The notes: a model not told the origin generated them from the letters alone. A stretch of 32,986 bases of DNA from Gammaproteobacteria bacterium (GCA_029861795.1 JAOTYS010000004.1:1-32986); one strand, 5' to 3'. Positions 8,508 through 17,643 are shown, counted from the stretch's first letter. A program made the numbers and translations.

Positions 8508-8542
8508 GCTAGCAGTACAGCTAGCTTATCTTTCAAAGTCAA
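8508..8542 (-). promoter_or_regulatory. Probable sigma-70 promoter with palindromic operator for the membrane-protein gene
   Basis: On the minus strand, TTGACT (8542-8537) and TGTACT (8519-8514) are spaced by exactly 17 bases, 33 bases before the start of the membrane-protein gene. The -10 box is framed by a perfect inverted repeat, GCTAGC-N6-GCTAGC (8508-8525). This is the geometry of a repressor operator. No cognate regulator is encoded nearby. Confidence 0.5.
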
Positions 8543-8603
8543 GCAGTTGACCAAATCAACAGGGTCGGGTACCAATTAAGACTTCGCACCGTCGGAGCGG
8601 AAA

Positions 8604-8882
8604 ATGGCTGATTGGTACGTGTACATCGTCAGATGTGGTGATGGCAGCCTATACACAGGAATCGCCAAGGACGTAGAAAGACGTGTTGCCGAACATAATG
8701 GAAGTAATCTGCTGTCCGCCAGGTATACCCGAACCAGGCGCCCTGTGGAGCTGGTGTATCAGGAAGGACTGGAAACAAGATCGGATGCGTCACGCAGGGA
8801 GCACCAAATCAAGCAACTAACCAAGGAAGAAAAAGAAGTCCTCATCAACCAAGCAAACACCACGCGACATGTACCGGCATAG
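8604..8882 (+). CDS. GIY-YIG nuclease family protein (UPF0213/YhbQ-like)
   Basis: A stand-alone GIY-YIG domain of 92 residues. The two motif halves appear as WYVYIV (residues 4-9) and LYTGIA (16-21). They are followed by the conserved arginines in DVERRVAEHN and the metal-binding Glu66 in ASRREHQIKQL. Small proteins of this type cut or bind structured or single-stranded DNA in the family members studied, and they act in the cytosol. GGAG lies six bases before the ATG. The 3' end overlaps the SprT-like gene by 14 bases, so the two are probably co-transcribed and translationally coupled. That pairing of a nuclease with a DNA-damage-type protease could reflect DNA repair, but this is inference. 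Confidence 0.9.
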   Translation: MADWYVYIVRCGDGSLYTGIAKDVERRVAEHNGSNLLSARYTRTRRPVELVYQEGLETRSDASRREHQIKQLTKEEKEVLINQANTTRHVPA

Positions 8883-9462
8883 CGATCTGATTACTCCTAT
8901 CGACAGCGCCGTGCAGCAGCAGGTTACGCAAGCCACTCACGCCTGTATTCGGAATGCAGAAGAAATTTACCGACGCAAATTCAAGTTGCTCCCTGTCACG
9001 TTTGATCTCATTGGACGGGCCGCAGGAATGTATAGGGTGGATGGGCGTGGTCGAGTGATCCGCTACAACCCTTATCTTTTCGCCAAGTACTACGAAGACA
9101 GTATGGGGGTGACGGTGCCGCATGAAGTCGCTCATTATGTGACGGATGTGCTGTACGGCCTGAAGCACGTCCGTCCCCACGGCATAGAATGGCGGACAGC
9201 TATGACGGCTCTGGGCGCCGATCATCGCCGTAGCGCACCTTACGATCTAACGGGCATTCCCACACGATGCCACAGGCGGTTCCGTTACCATTGCCGCTGC
9301 CGCGAACTTTCGTTAAGCGCGCGCTCCCACAATAGGGTCAAGCAAGGACGATTCTTCTATATATGCCACCATTGCGGTGAACATGTCATATACAGCGGAT
9401 GTTCCGAAAAGGAGTCGCAGCCGCTTAGGTTGTCGCCTCCACGCCGCACCAGTCGGCCATAA
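8869..9462 (+). CDS. SprT-like zinc metalloprotease
   Basis: The 197-residue protein has the SprT layout. The zinc-protease motif HEVAH is at residues 85-89 with catalytic Glu86, and the third zinc ligand is probably His104 in VRPHGIEWR. A C-terminal zinc ribbon is formed by paired cysteines in YHCRC (about 142-144) and YICHHCG (about 166-169). The region before HEVAH (MYRVDGRGRVIRYNPYLF) is also typical. SprT-like/SPRTN proteases elsewhere degrade proteins bound or crosslinked to DNA; bacterial SprT itself is poorly characterised. The start overlaps the GIY-YIG gene. The last 38 bases overlap the end of the convergent M20 gene, so the final, arginine-rich residues are encoded opposite that gene. 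Confidence 0.88.
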   Translation: MYRHSDLITPIDSAVQQQVTQATHACIRNAEEIYRRKFKLLPVTFDLIGRAAGMYRVDGRGRVIRYNPYLFAKYYEDSMGVTVPHEVAHYVTDVLYGLKHVRPHGIEWRTAMTALGADHRRSAPYDLTGIPTRCHRRFRYHCRCRELSLSARSHNRVKQGRFFYICHHCGEHVIYSGCSEKESQPLRLSPPRRTSRP

Positions 9463-10708
9463 ACAAGGCCACTGTTTTAGTTATACGGCGAACTGACTCA
9501 AGGTTCACTCGTTCGTCAAAGCCGTGAATACGCTCGCAAATTGGACCATAAACCAAAGCGGGTGTATCGTCATAAAGCATAAAAACGCGCGCATCTAGAT
9601 ATGCAGGAGACACCCCCGATTCTAACTCCTTATTGAATACCGTGCTGTGGGCATTGGCCAGGCAACCCTCTGCCTCAGTGCCCTCCTCCAGAACATAGCC
9701 TTCGGCGGTGAAGCCGTTGTATGTCACCTTAGGGGGGTGGTTAGAAAGGTAAGGATCATCTCGAGTCGCAGCGCGGATCGCCGTTTCAATTTCTATTTGC
9801 GCATCTTGCGCTCGAATGCCCGGATAAATACCGGCTCGCACATCGATGCGACACCATGCGGGTACCGATGAGGCCCAATCTCCACCGTGTATTTTCCCGA
9901 TATTTATAGTGATGGGTTTTTCGTGTTCTTCAAAGTAACGATGCTGGGTCTTGTCATTGTTCCATTTCGCTTCCAATGCCTGCAGCGTTTGAATAATTCG
10001 ATACATCGCCACAATGGCGTTGGTGCCTTTGGTGGATTCAAATACATGGGCTGGCCGGCCACGCACCTCGACTTGAAACCAAAGCACTCCAGCATTGGCT
10101 CGTACTAAGGTGTCATTGATAGGCTCGGTGATGAGCGCGGCGTCCGCCCGATATCCGCGCACTAAACAAGCCAAAGCGCCGTTACCAGTGCACTCCTCTT
10201 CCGTCACCGATTGAAAATAGACGGTTGCCGCGGGCTGAACTCCCACTCGATTTAACGCATCGTAGGCAAACAGATTGGCCGCAAGTCCCGCTTTCATATC
10301 TCCTGCCCCGCGTCCATGCATCCAACCGTTCTCAATACGCGGTTCGTAGGGTGGGAAGGTCCACATGTCCACTGGGCCAACGGGTACCACGTCGATATGA
10401 CCGTTCAAGATGAGAGAGCGGCCCTTTATTTCTCTAGCACGGTGAGTGCCGATCACATTGAAGGCGTTGTCATAAGATACGCTGACAGGTGAAAAGCCTG
10501 GGTGATCACGAATCTCTTCGATATCGATCGCCCACTGCTCAGTGCTCAGACTGCGCTCGCGCATGGCCTGATACATAAAATCCTGAGCGGTGTGCTCTTG
10601 GCCACGCTGGGAAGGAAACTTCACAAGCTCCTGAGTGAATGCCATTTGAGCGTCGAAGGCGTCGTCGACAGCCTGCACAATCTTGTCAGCTAGATTTGCA
10701 TCGAGCAT
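9425..10708 (-). CDS. M20 family deacylase (ArgE/DapE type)
   Basis: This 427-residue M20 zinc hydrolase has all the expected metal and catalytic sites. They are His104 and Asp106 in NGHIDVVP, Asp137 in GRGAGDMKAG, the Glu170-Glu171 pair in TEEE, Glu195 in ITEP, and a C-terminal His in ERIHGFDERV. The dimerisation (lid) domain lies between about 210 and 330. Family members remove acyl groups from amino acids or cleave related amides. The length and the order of motifs fit the ArgE/DapE-type acetylornithine deacetylase-like group, but no arginine or lysine biosynthesis gene is nearby, so the substrate is uncertain. The ATG has AGGAAA nine bases upstream. Its 3' end overlaps the convergent SprT-like gene by 38 bases. 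Confidence 0.92.
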   Translation of the reverse strand: MLDANLADKIVQAVDDAFDAQMAFTQELVKFPSQRGQEHTAQDFMYQAMRERSLSTEQWAIDIEEIRDHPGFSPVSVSYDNAFNVIGTHRAREIKGRSLILNGHIDVVPVGPVDMWTFPPYEPRIENGWMHGRGAGDMKAGLAANLFAYDALNRVGVQPAATVYFQSVTEEECTGNGALACLVRGYRADAALITEPINDTLVRANAGVLWFQVEVRGRPAHVFESTKGTNAIVAMYRIIQTLQALEAKWNNDKTQHRYFEEHEKPITINIGKIHGGDWASSVPAWCRIDVRAGIYPGIRAQDAQIEIETAIRAATRDDPYLSNHPPKVTYNGFTAEGYVLEEGTEAEGCLANAHSTVFNKELESGVSPAYLDARVFMLYDDTPALVYGPICERIHGFDERVNLESVRRITKTVALFMADWCGVEATT

Positions 10709-10826
10709 GGAAATACTTTCCTAGTGAACGTATCCAAGATCTATCCTCCTTACTACCTCAGATCTCGATTGTTTATCCATCTGCACAATACCAAAGTTAA
10801 CTAATGATTGGGTGAACGGCTCTTAG

Positions 10827-11813
10827 TCAGCCCTCATTAGCAGTGAACAAAATCTTGCCGTTTCTCCCCTCCCGCTCGGCATGGGCCAGCGCATCCTTAG
10901 CATTCTCCAAACGATACGTTGCTTCGATAGGCGCGTTAATGGTGCCGGCATTAATGAGTTGGGCAACTTCTCGGTAGACTTCTTCGATTTTGTCGCGGGA
11001 ACGTTGAAACAAACGCTTCACCAACCAGAACCCCTTCAGTTCGATACCATGAACAATCGCATGATGCGGCGTGATCATACAAGGTTTGCCACTGAGAAAA
11101 CCGTAGTTCACCAGGATACCACCGTCCGAAAGACAGTCCGCCAGGTGCAGACAAGCTGGTCCGCCTGCTGCGTCGAATGCTACGGGCACATTGTCTTCTC
11201 CGATCTCAGCACGAACTCGCCGCCCCAGGTCGTTGCCATCAACCAAAACAAGGTCTGCGCCGATTGACTTTAAGGGTTCCACTAACGATTCGCGACGAAC
11301 CACATTGATAGTGCGCACACCACTGGATTTTGCCAGTCGAATGACGTGATAGCCGACCGCCGAGTTGGCGGCGTTCTGAACCACCCAGTCACCTGGTTTC
11401 AAATCGACGTAGTCTCGCAACATCAGTAATGCGGTGGGGGGATTCGCCTTCATCATCGCCGCTTGCAGAATGTCGACCTGCCGCGGGATCTTGATCACTC
11501 GATCGGATGCAACACGAACTCTCTCGGCCCAGTTGGCACGCTCAAGAATAATGACGTGGTCACCGACGTTTAGCCCCACCACACCTTGCCTAACCGCCTC
11601 TACGCGGCCCGCGCCCTCTATACCTTGGCGTGCGGGCAGTTCGGTCGGACCTGGATAGCGTCCCTCAATGATGAGCAGATCCGCAGGATTGATTGCGCTC
11701 GCGAGTACCGTGACCACGATCTCGCCAGGACTCGGCGCGCCCGGGTCAGGTACCTCCACGCAAGCGCAAACTTCATGTGGAATTCCATAACGGGTGAATT
11801 CGATTGCCTTCAT
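10827..11813 (-). CDS. MECR/Etr1-like 2-enoyl thioester reductase (medium-chain dehydrogenase/reductase family)
   Basis: The 328-residue protein has the zinc-free quinone-oxidoreductase type of MDR fold. NAANSAVGYHVIRLAKSSGVRTINVVRR (split here as NAANSAVG, residues 147-154, and the following helix and strand) is the nucleotide-binding motif. It closely resembles mitochondrial trans-2-enoyl-CoA/ACP reductase (MECR). Tyr53 in EGRYPGPTELP aligns with the catalytic Tyr of MECR (NYGLLPELP). I therefore expect NADPH-dependent reduction of a 2-enoyl-CoA or 2-enoyl-ACP, or of a related activated alkene. The catalytic assignment comes from alignment by eye. The ATG is at 11813. The gene runs in the same direction as uup and the M20 gene, with gaps of 83 and 118 bases. 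Confidence 0.87.
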   Translation of the reverse strand: MKAIEFTRYGIPHEVCACVEVPDPGAPSPGEIVVTVLASAINPADLLIIEGRYPGPTELPARQGIEGAGRVEAVRQGVVGLNVGDHVIILERANWAERVRVASDRVIKIPRQVDILQAAMMKANPPTALLMLRDYVDLKPGDWVVQNAANSAVGYHVIRLAKSSGVRTINVVRRESLVEPLKSIGADLVLVDGNDLGRRVRAEIGEDNVPVAFDAAGGPACLHLADCLSDGGILVNYGFLSGKPCMITPHHAIVHGIELKGFWLVKRLFQRSRDKIEEVYREVAQLINAGTINAPIEATYRLENAKDALAHAEREGRNGKILFTANEG

Positions 11814-11896
11814 GTAGAGTCTCCAAACAAATATTTCGCTGATAGGCAGCGAACGTTAATTGTTTCGAATTGTGCAAGATAGTGTTATCTCTGTCG

Positions 11897-13816
11897 TCAT
11901 GTCTCTGCGCTTTCGCGCCCTTGCCGCATGTCCTCCAGTGCGCTCCATCGTTCCATGGCTTGATCTAGTTGGTCCTGTTGTGCGGCGAGATCGTTCAGCA
12001 CGGTTTGCACTTTTTCGTAAGGCTGATTGTAGAAATCCGCATCGGAAACCTGTGATTGCAGGGCGTCGATCTCTCGCTCCAGCTCTTCAATCCTGCCCGG
12101 AAGCTCACCCAGCTCACGCTGCAATTTGTAACTGAGTTTTTTGCTTCTTTTCTCTGTTTTGTTTCTTTCTGAATCGATTGATTTCTTAGCTCGATCCTTA
12201 GTCTTGTTCGGATTATCGATTTCCCTGAGGGCCCTGCCCCGACGCACCCAATCGCTGTAGCCACCGACATATTCGCGAATTTGTCCATCCGCCTCAAATA
12301 CCAGGATACTGGTCACTGCGTTATCAAGAAATTCCCTGTCGTGGCTCACCATAATCAATGTGCCGCTGTACTGAGTTAAGCGCTCCTCCAGGACCTCCAG
12401 AGTTTCGATATCCAAGTCGTTGGTAGGTTCATCCAGCACCAATAGGTTGGCCGGGCGGGTAAACAGTTTAGCGAGGATGATTCGATTGCACTCGCCACCA
12501 GAAAGAGCCTTGACCGGTGTCAGTGCACGTTTGGGACTGAACAGGAAGCCCTTGAGATAACCGACAATGTGTCGATCCTTTCCATTGATGTTGATGTACT
12601 CGGAGCCATCACCGACATTCTCCGCGACAGTCTTTTCCGGATTGAGCTTGTGGCGCAGTTGGTCATAGTAACCGGTTTCAAGACCCGTCCCCAGTTTCAC
12701 CGATCCGTGTTGTGGCGTAATCTCCCCCAAAAGTATGCGTAGCAGTGTGCTCTTACCCACGCCATTATTACCAATGATCCCAATGCGATCACCCCGCAAC
12801 ACATTGAGGGAGAAGTCCTCTATTAATACCTCGTTGTTGTAACCGTGGGTGATGCTACGCGCTTCGATCACTTTGCGACCGGACCGTTCGGCCTCGTTGA
12901 TGTAGATGCGCGCGGAATCCGAATCTTTAAGCCGCTGAGCCCGGGTCAAGCGCATCTCATCAAGTGCACGCACCCGACCCTCATTGCGCGTACGCCGTGC
13001 CTTGATTCCTTCGCGTATCCAGGCCTCTTCTTGGGCGAGCTTCTTGTCGAATAGTGCGTTTTGAGTGGCTTCGTCTTCGAGCGTCTTTTCCTTTTTCTCC
13101 AGGTACTTTTGGTAGTTTCCTGGCCAACTCGTCAATCGGCCACGATCCAATTCAACAATCCGCGTGGCGAGTTTTTGCAGATAGGCTCGGTCGTGAGTAA
13201 TGAACAACACACTGCCATGGAAACCCAGAACTTTGTTTTCCAACCACTGTATGGTGCTGAGATCGAGGTGATTAGTAGGCTCATCCAGCAGCAAAAGGTC
13301 CGGATTGCTCACTAACGCCTTGGCCAATGCCACACGTCGTCGCCAACCGCCGGAGAGCTCACTAAGTTTGCGTTGTGCCGGAAGTTTCAGTTCGGTCAAT
13401 AGGAACTCAACACGCCGATCGATATGCCAACCACCATGGGCTTCGATGCGATGTTGTAAGTCTTCAAGCTCTTTTAGGCTCTTTTTATCCAACTTCTCAT
13501 GTGACCGACGTCGGTATTCGTCACACAGTGCTCGTAGTTCAGCAAGTCCAGAGAGCACGACGTCATACACAGTGTGCTCGTGTGCTTCCGGTAGGGATTG
13601 CTCCAATTGGCTGATCTGGATATCAGCTCGCCGCTGCACCTCACCATGGTCTGGCTCGAGTTCGCCAATGATCAACTTGAACATGGAGGATTTACCGGCC
13701 CCATTACGACCAATCAGACAAACGCGTTCATTCGGCTCGATGGCGAACTCCGTTCTAAGCAACAACGGCTGGTCGCCGAAAGCAAGGGAAACTTCGTCAA
13801 AACGGACAAGCGTCAT
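11897..13816 (-). CDS. uup: ABC-F family ATPase Uup
   Basis: The 639-residue protein has two ABC ATPase domains and no membrane segments. Domain 1 has Walker A GRNGAGKS (36-43), signature LSGGW (154-158) and Walker B LLLLDEP (174-180). Domain 2 has GNNGVGKS (349-356), LSGGE (438-442) and LVLDEP (about 459-464). A charged linker lies between them (about 240-310) and a C-terminal coiled coil at about 550-630. That coiled-coil tail, after a KTKDRAKKS-type basic stretch, is the mark of Uup. Uup acts on DNA branched intermediates and/or ribosomes and affects precise excision of transposons in E. coli. Its signature LSGGW in domain 1 deviates from LSGGQ, as is common in ABC-F proteins. Confidence 0.93.
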   Translation of the reverse strand: MTLVRFDEVSLAFGDQPLLLRTEFAIEPNERVCLIGRNGAGKSSMFKLIIGELEPDHGEVQRRADIQISQLEQSLPEAHEHTVYDVVLSGLAELRALCDEYRRRSHEKLDKKSLKELEDLQHRIEAHGGWHIDRRVEFLLTELKLPAQRKLSELSGGWRRRVALAKALVSNPDLLLLDEPTNHLDLSTIQWLENKVLGFHGSVLFITHDRAYLQKLATRIVELDRGRLTSWPGNYQKYLEKKEKTLEDEATQNALFDKKLAQEEAWIREGIKARRTRNEGRVRALDEMRLTRAQRLKDSDSARIYINEAERSGRKVIEARSITHGYNNEVLIEDFSLNVLRGDRIGIIGNNGVGKSTLLRILLGEITPQHGSVKLGTGLETGYYDQLRHKLNPEKTVAENVGDGSEYININGKDRHIVGYLKGFLFSPKRALTPVKALSGGECNRIILAKLFTRPANLLVLDEPTNDLDIETLEVLEERLTQYSGTLIMVSHDREFLDNAVTSILVFEADGQIREYVGGYSDWVRRGRALREIDNPNKTKDRAKKSIDSERNKTEKRSKKLSYKLQRELGELPGRIEELEREIDALQSQVSDADFYNQPYEKVQTVLNDLAAQQDQLDQAMERWSALEDMRQGRESAET

Positions 13817-14121
13817 ATAACGTCGTGAGTATCAAGCTATGCTAAGAGCGTTAAGTCAATACTGTCTTAGAGATGCCCTGTCGTTAAAGCATCTTCTTGG
13901 CAGCGACACCTTCAGTACCTGTTCGCGGCTGCAGACCGCACCTACGGTAGTTAAGATCAATGTCTTTTGGATCAAGTGATGATGGCACAGCAAACGGAAG
14001 GAGAACAGGATCCGAGTCGCCGTGAGAACTTGTGCGGATTGTGGATTAACCGATATAAGATCACGTATGCTTCCATGATTCCGCCACGATCCAATGGGCA
14101 CGAGCACCCGAGCATCAATTA
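13817..14121. other. Divergent intergenic region between uup and aceK
   Basis: These 305 bases contain no convincing gene. An antisense reading frame crosses the region and the aceK start, but its composition is not protein-like (cysteine-, histidine- and arginine-rich without a domain). Promoters for uup and aceK must lie here. I found no clear -35/-10 pair, riboswitch or terminator. Confidence 0.4.
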
Positions 14122-15915
14122 ATGCGAAATCCCCACCACAACACCAGCACGGCGAACGGGAACGCAGCATCGATCGTCTGTGCGACCACCGAATCCGAGA
14201 AGATTGAACTTACGGCCAGGTGGGTATTGCAAGAATTTGACGCCTACTATTTCGAGTCCAGGCACATCCCCGCCCTTGCCAAAAAGGCGTTCGAGAACCG
14301 CGATCCTCAGACTTCACTCGCGCTGAGTAAGCGACGACTCTCGATTTACAGCGAAAGCATTACCGACCTAGGGATGCAACTAAAAGAAGCCTATCCGCTG
14401 GTAGCGGAAAATGAGCTCGTTTGGGACAAGGTCGAGCTCCAATATATGCCATTGATCAAAGGTAGGTATGAAGCGGATCTCGCCTTTGCCTATTTTCACT
14501 CTGTAAGACGAAAAATATACCAAGGAGAATGGAAGCCAGTAGAGTACTCTTTTAGCGAGTCAACCGACACCCAGATCGATTATTCCTCGGCCGTTTGCCT
14601 CAGCTTCGCTGGTGGTACGAGTGTGAGTCCTCAAACGATCGTCGAGATCCTGAACATAGAGAATTTCTCAGAACCGTATATCAACCTGACCGCAGACGCT
14701 AGTCTGATTGCAGAACGAGTCGATGCGATGCTCGGCGTAGGCCGCCACGACTGTATCGATATTCAATCTATCGAGATGATTAACGCAGGATTCTATCGTA
14801 ATCGGGGCGCTTATTTGGTAGGTCGAATCCTCTTAAACGACGGTACTGTTGTTCCCCTAATCATCGCCCTGCTTAATAGAAAAAACGGTATATATGTTGA
14901 CGCGGTTCTATGTTCAGAGGCAGACGGCCATAACATATTTAGTTCCACTTTGGCTAACTTTCACGTGACCAATACCTATTATCACGAGTTATCTGCCTTC
15001 CTCCATAGCATCATGCCTAAAAGGCCGTTGGGCCTACATTACTCCACCATTGGCTTCAATCATGTTGGCAAAGTCGCAGCGATGAACGAGTTAAAGGAGG
15101 ATCTGGCCACAACAAAGTGGGTATTTGACACGGCTATAGGCTTTAGGGGTACCGTCGCCATTGGTTTCTCTTCGCCTACCTCCGCTTATAACCTCAAAGT
15201 CATTCGCGATAAGCCAACTTCTCAGTACAAATGGGGAGAGTTTGAAGGCGTTGATTCAGTATTAAGAAAGTACAGCCGAGTACATGAGATCAACCGTACA
15301 GGCAGCATGCTTGATAACATCATCTACTACAATCTCACACTCGAAAAGGGGCTGTTCAATAAATCTTTACTGGAAGAACTGCTCGAGGAGGCGGGGCAAA
15401 GCGTTTCATTACGCGGAGATGCGGTGATATTCAAACACCTAATTGTTCAACGCAGGATGACCCCCCTGCCTGTCTTTTTGGAGACCGCGTCACCCACCGA
15501 TGCGGAAACGGTGATTATCAACCTGGGCTACTGCATTAAAAACAATGCGGCGGCCAACATTTTTAATAAAGATCTAGACGCTCGAAACTACGGAGTCAGT
15601 AGGTTTCTAAAAGTATATCTATTTGATTACGATGCGCTTGAGCCTTTTACTGAGGTGAAAATTCGGACCAACGAAGAAAGGTTTGACGGAGAGGAAGACA
15701 TACCAGAATGGTATTTTGAAGACGGAGTTGTCTTCCTGCCTGAGGAAATTGAAAGTGGTCTGAGAATTCCGAACAGAACCCTACTTCGCCTATTTCGTGA
15801 AGTTCACGGTGACTTATTGACCACCAAATACTGGGACCGCATCCAACGCGATCTTTGTGAGGGTAATGTACCCAGTGTGCGAACTTATCCGGAAAGTCGA
15901 AAGCTCAAAAGGTAA
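14122..15915 (+). CDS. aceK: Isocitrate dehydrogenase kinase/phosphatase
   Basis: The 597-residue protein matches AceK in length and layout: an N-terminal regulatory domain followed by a kinase-like domain that does both kinase and phosphatase reactions on isocitrate dehydrogenase. Landmarks are WVLQEFDAYYFESRHIP near the start and the ATP-binding lysine at about 359 in NLKVIRDK. The catalytic loop DLDARN has Asp484 and Asn489, in the D-x4-N spacing of E. coli Asp457/Asn462. The metal-binding Asp502 in FDYD aligns with Asp475. TEVKIRTNEER and the C-terminal DLLTTKYWDRIQ also match. AceK switches carbon between the TCA cycle and the glyoxylate bypass. It is normally next to aceA/aceB, which are absent here. 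The family's usual FTLPSY-like loop is replaced by SSPTSAYN, so it is divergent. Confidence 0.93.
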   Translation: MRNPHHNTSTANGNAASIVCATTESEKIELTARWVLQEFDAYYFESRHIPALAKKAFENRDPQTSLALSKRRLSIYSESITDLGMQLKEAYPLVAENELVWDKVELQYMPLIKGRYEADLAFAYFHSVRRKIYQGEWKPVEYSFSESTDTQIDYSSAVCLSFAGGTSVSPQTIVEILNIENFSEPYINLTADASLIAERVDAMLGVGRHDCIDIQSIEMINAGFYRNRGAYLVGRILLNDGTVVPLIIALLNRKNGIYVDAVLCSEADGHNIFSSTLANFHVTNTYYHELSAFLHSIMPKRPLGLHYSTIGFNHVGKVAAMNELKEDLATTKWVFDTAIGFRGTVAIGFSSPTSAYNLKVIRDKPTSQYKWGEFEGVDSVLRKYSRVHEINRTGSMLDNIIYYNLTLEKGLFNKSLLEELLEEAGQSVSLRGDAVIFKHLIVQRRMTPLPVFLETASPTDAETVIINLGYCIKNNAAANIFNKDLDARNYGVSRFLKVYLFDYDALEPFTEVKIRTNEERFDGEEDIPEWYFEDGVVFLPEEIESGLRIPNRTLLRLFREVHGDLLTTKYWDRIQRDLCEGNVPSVRTYPESRKLKR

Positions 15916-15973
15916 TCTCACTATAGCTGAAGTAACTCCTTCTTTGACCATACTTTCAATAAAAGAGTGATCC

Positions 15974-16330
15974 ATGTTTAGCGATGACGATCTCGCCGCG
16001 TTCAGAGAGAAACTACTGCAACTGCGTGGAGAACTGCTCATTCTTGAAGAAACAAACAGAGAAGCGGCAAAAACGGTGGAACTCGATCAGACTCGCGTCG
16101 GACGGCTCTCTCGAATGGATGCGCTTCAGGGGCAGGCCATGTCGGTAGAAGCGAGAAGACGCAGACAGATCCAATTGCAAAGAATCTCGGCAGCGCTCCG
16201 CCGTATCGAAGAAAGCGAATACGGACATTGCCTGGAGTGTGATCAAGCCATCGCCACAAATCGACTGGAACTGGATCCTGCCACACCTCTTTGTATTACC
16301 TGTGCCAGCGAGTTAGAGAAGCGACAGTAA
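15974..16330 (+). CDS. TraR/DksA family zinc-finger protein
   Basis: The 118-residue protein begins with a helical region (DDDLAAFREKLLQLRGELLILEE). It carries the conserved QTRVGRLSRMDALQGQAM stretch of short DksA-like proteins. It ends in a four-cysteine zinc finger (Cys86, Cys89, Cys107, Cys110 in CLECDQAI and CITC). DksA-family proteins bind RNA polymerase through the secondary channel and modify transcription with or without ppGpp. This short form is a DksA paralogue, not DksA itself. It follows aceK by 58 bases and precedes the aminotransferase by 24 bases, so it could be in one operon with them. No strong Shine-Dalgarno sequence precedes the ATG. Confidence 0.88.
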   Translation: MFSDDDLAAFREKLLQLRGELLILEETNREAAKTVELDQTRVGRLSRMDALQGQAMSVEARRRRQIQLQRISAALRRIEESEYGHCLECDQAIATNRLELDPATPLCITCASELEKRQ

Positions 16331-16354
16331 GGCGATAGCAGTTTTTCTTAGGCC

Positions 16355-17605
16355 ATGCAAACATCAAAAGAAATTCCAGGGATCCCAGTTTCGCTTCCGG
16401 ATTCTGTACGCACTGCGATTCGTAAGGCAGCCGCCACCTTACCTGAGAGCGGCATTATCGAAGTTGTGAACTATGGCCGCGAACGACCCGACCTGATCCC
16501 CTTTTGGGTCGGTGAAGCTGACGTGCCGACACCCGCATTCATCTGCGACGCCGCAATCCAGGCGCTGCGGGACGGTCACACCTTCTATACATATCAACGT
16601 GGTATACCTCAGCTACGTGAAGCGATATCCGCGTATCACCAACGCCACTTCAGTATTGATGTTAACTCTGAGCGAATCATTGTCACCAGCTCTGGCATGC
16701 AGGCCATGATGGAAACCATGCAAACTCTGGTAGGTGCAGGGGACGAGGTCTTAGTGGTCTCGCCGGTCTGGCCAAACATCTACGCGTGCATTCACATGCA
16801 ACAAGCGACGGCGCAATCAGTGCCGTTACAGGTGCGAGAACAAGAATGGCGTTTTGATCTGGATCGACTGTTCGACTCCTGCAACAACAAAACCCGTGTC
16901 ATCTATATCAATTCCCCCGGCAACCCCACGGGGTGGGTCATAAATTATGATGACATGATCGCTGTTAGGGATTTCGCTCGTAGCCAGGGTTTATGGATCG
17001 TCGCCGACGAAGTCTACGGCAAGTTTGTCTATGGTGGTGAACGTGCCACGTCGTTTCTCGAGCTAATGGAGCCCGACGAGCGCCTCGTCGTCACCAATAC
17101 TTTTTCCAAGAACTGGTGTATGACGGGGTGGCGCGTGGGTTGGGTGGTCATTCCTAGGGAGTTGGGTCAGGTTTACGAGAACCTGGTGCAGTACAATACT
17201 TCAGGTACACCGGCGTTTCTACAGTATGGATGTTTGACCGCAATTAACGAAGGTGACCAATTCATCGAAGAATTCGTTCAGCGCTGCAAACAGGGTCGAG
17301 ACTTGGTGTGCGATCACTTATTGGAACTCCCTAATGTCGAACTGGTTCGACCAAGGGGTGCTTTTTACTTGTTTTTTCGGGTGAAAGGCGAACCGGATAG
17401 TGTGGCATTGGCGAAGCGCATGGTGGATGAAGCCAATGTCGGTCTCGCTCCTGGTACCGCCTTCGGTGTAGGTGGCGCAGAGTTCGTACGCATGTGCTTC
17501 GCCGCTTCCCATGACACACTTCGCACTGGAGTGGAGCGCTTGTCGGAGGCTTTGAATCCCCGCAACACGCAAAGATCAAACACCATCGGAAGCAAACGTA
17601 CCTAA
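16355..17605 (+). CDS. Pyridoxal-phosphate aminotransferase (class I/II)
   Basis: The 416-residue fold-type I enzyme shows the full active site: GNPTG (residues 189-193), Asp218 and Tyr221 in VADEVYGKF, the Schiff-base lysine Lys252 in TFSKNW, and Arg260 in GWRVGWV. The C-terminal FVRMCFAAS holds the arginine that usually binds the alpha-carboxylate. WVGEADVPTP near the N-terminus is typical of the aspartate/aromatic aminotransferase superfamily. The substrate is not identifiable from sequence. It follows the DksA-like gene by only 24 bases. Its stop is 38 bases from the convergent TPR gene. Confidence 0.92.
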   Translation: MQTSKEIPGIPVSLPDSVRTAIRKAAATLPESGIIEVVNYGRERPDLIPFWVGEADVPTPAFICDAAIQALRDGHTFYTYQRGIPQLREAISAYHQRHFSIDVNSERIIVTSSGMQAMMETMQTLVGAGDEVLVVSPVWPNIYACIHMQQATAQSVPLQVREQEWRFDLDRLFDSCNNKTRVIYINSPGNPTGWVINYDDMIAVRDFARSQGLWIVADEVYGKFVYGGERATSFLELMEPDERLVVTNTFSKNWCMTGWRVGWVVIPRELGQVYENLVQYNTSGTPAFLQYGCLTAINEGDQFIEEFVQRCKQGRDLVCDHLLELPNVELVRPRGAFYLFFRVKGEPDSVALAKRMVDEANVGLAPGTAFGVGGAEFVRMCFAASHDTLRTGVERLSEALNPRNTQRSNTIGSKRT

Positions 17606-17643
17606 AAGGGGAAAATACAGATTCCTTTAGCCTGCTCCCTCAG

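Noticed and set aside
13856..14170. Minus-strand open frame across the uup-aceK gap
   Set aside because: Composition is not protein-like, it overlaps the aceK start, and there is no ribosome binding site or family match.
17606..17643. Possible third copy of the 21-nt repeat (AAAAGGGGAAAATACAGATTCCTTT)
   Set aside because: Only the A-rich and G-rich ends agree; the CGGATTTA core is not matched.
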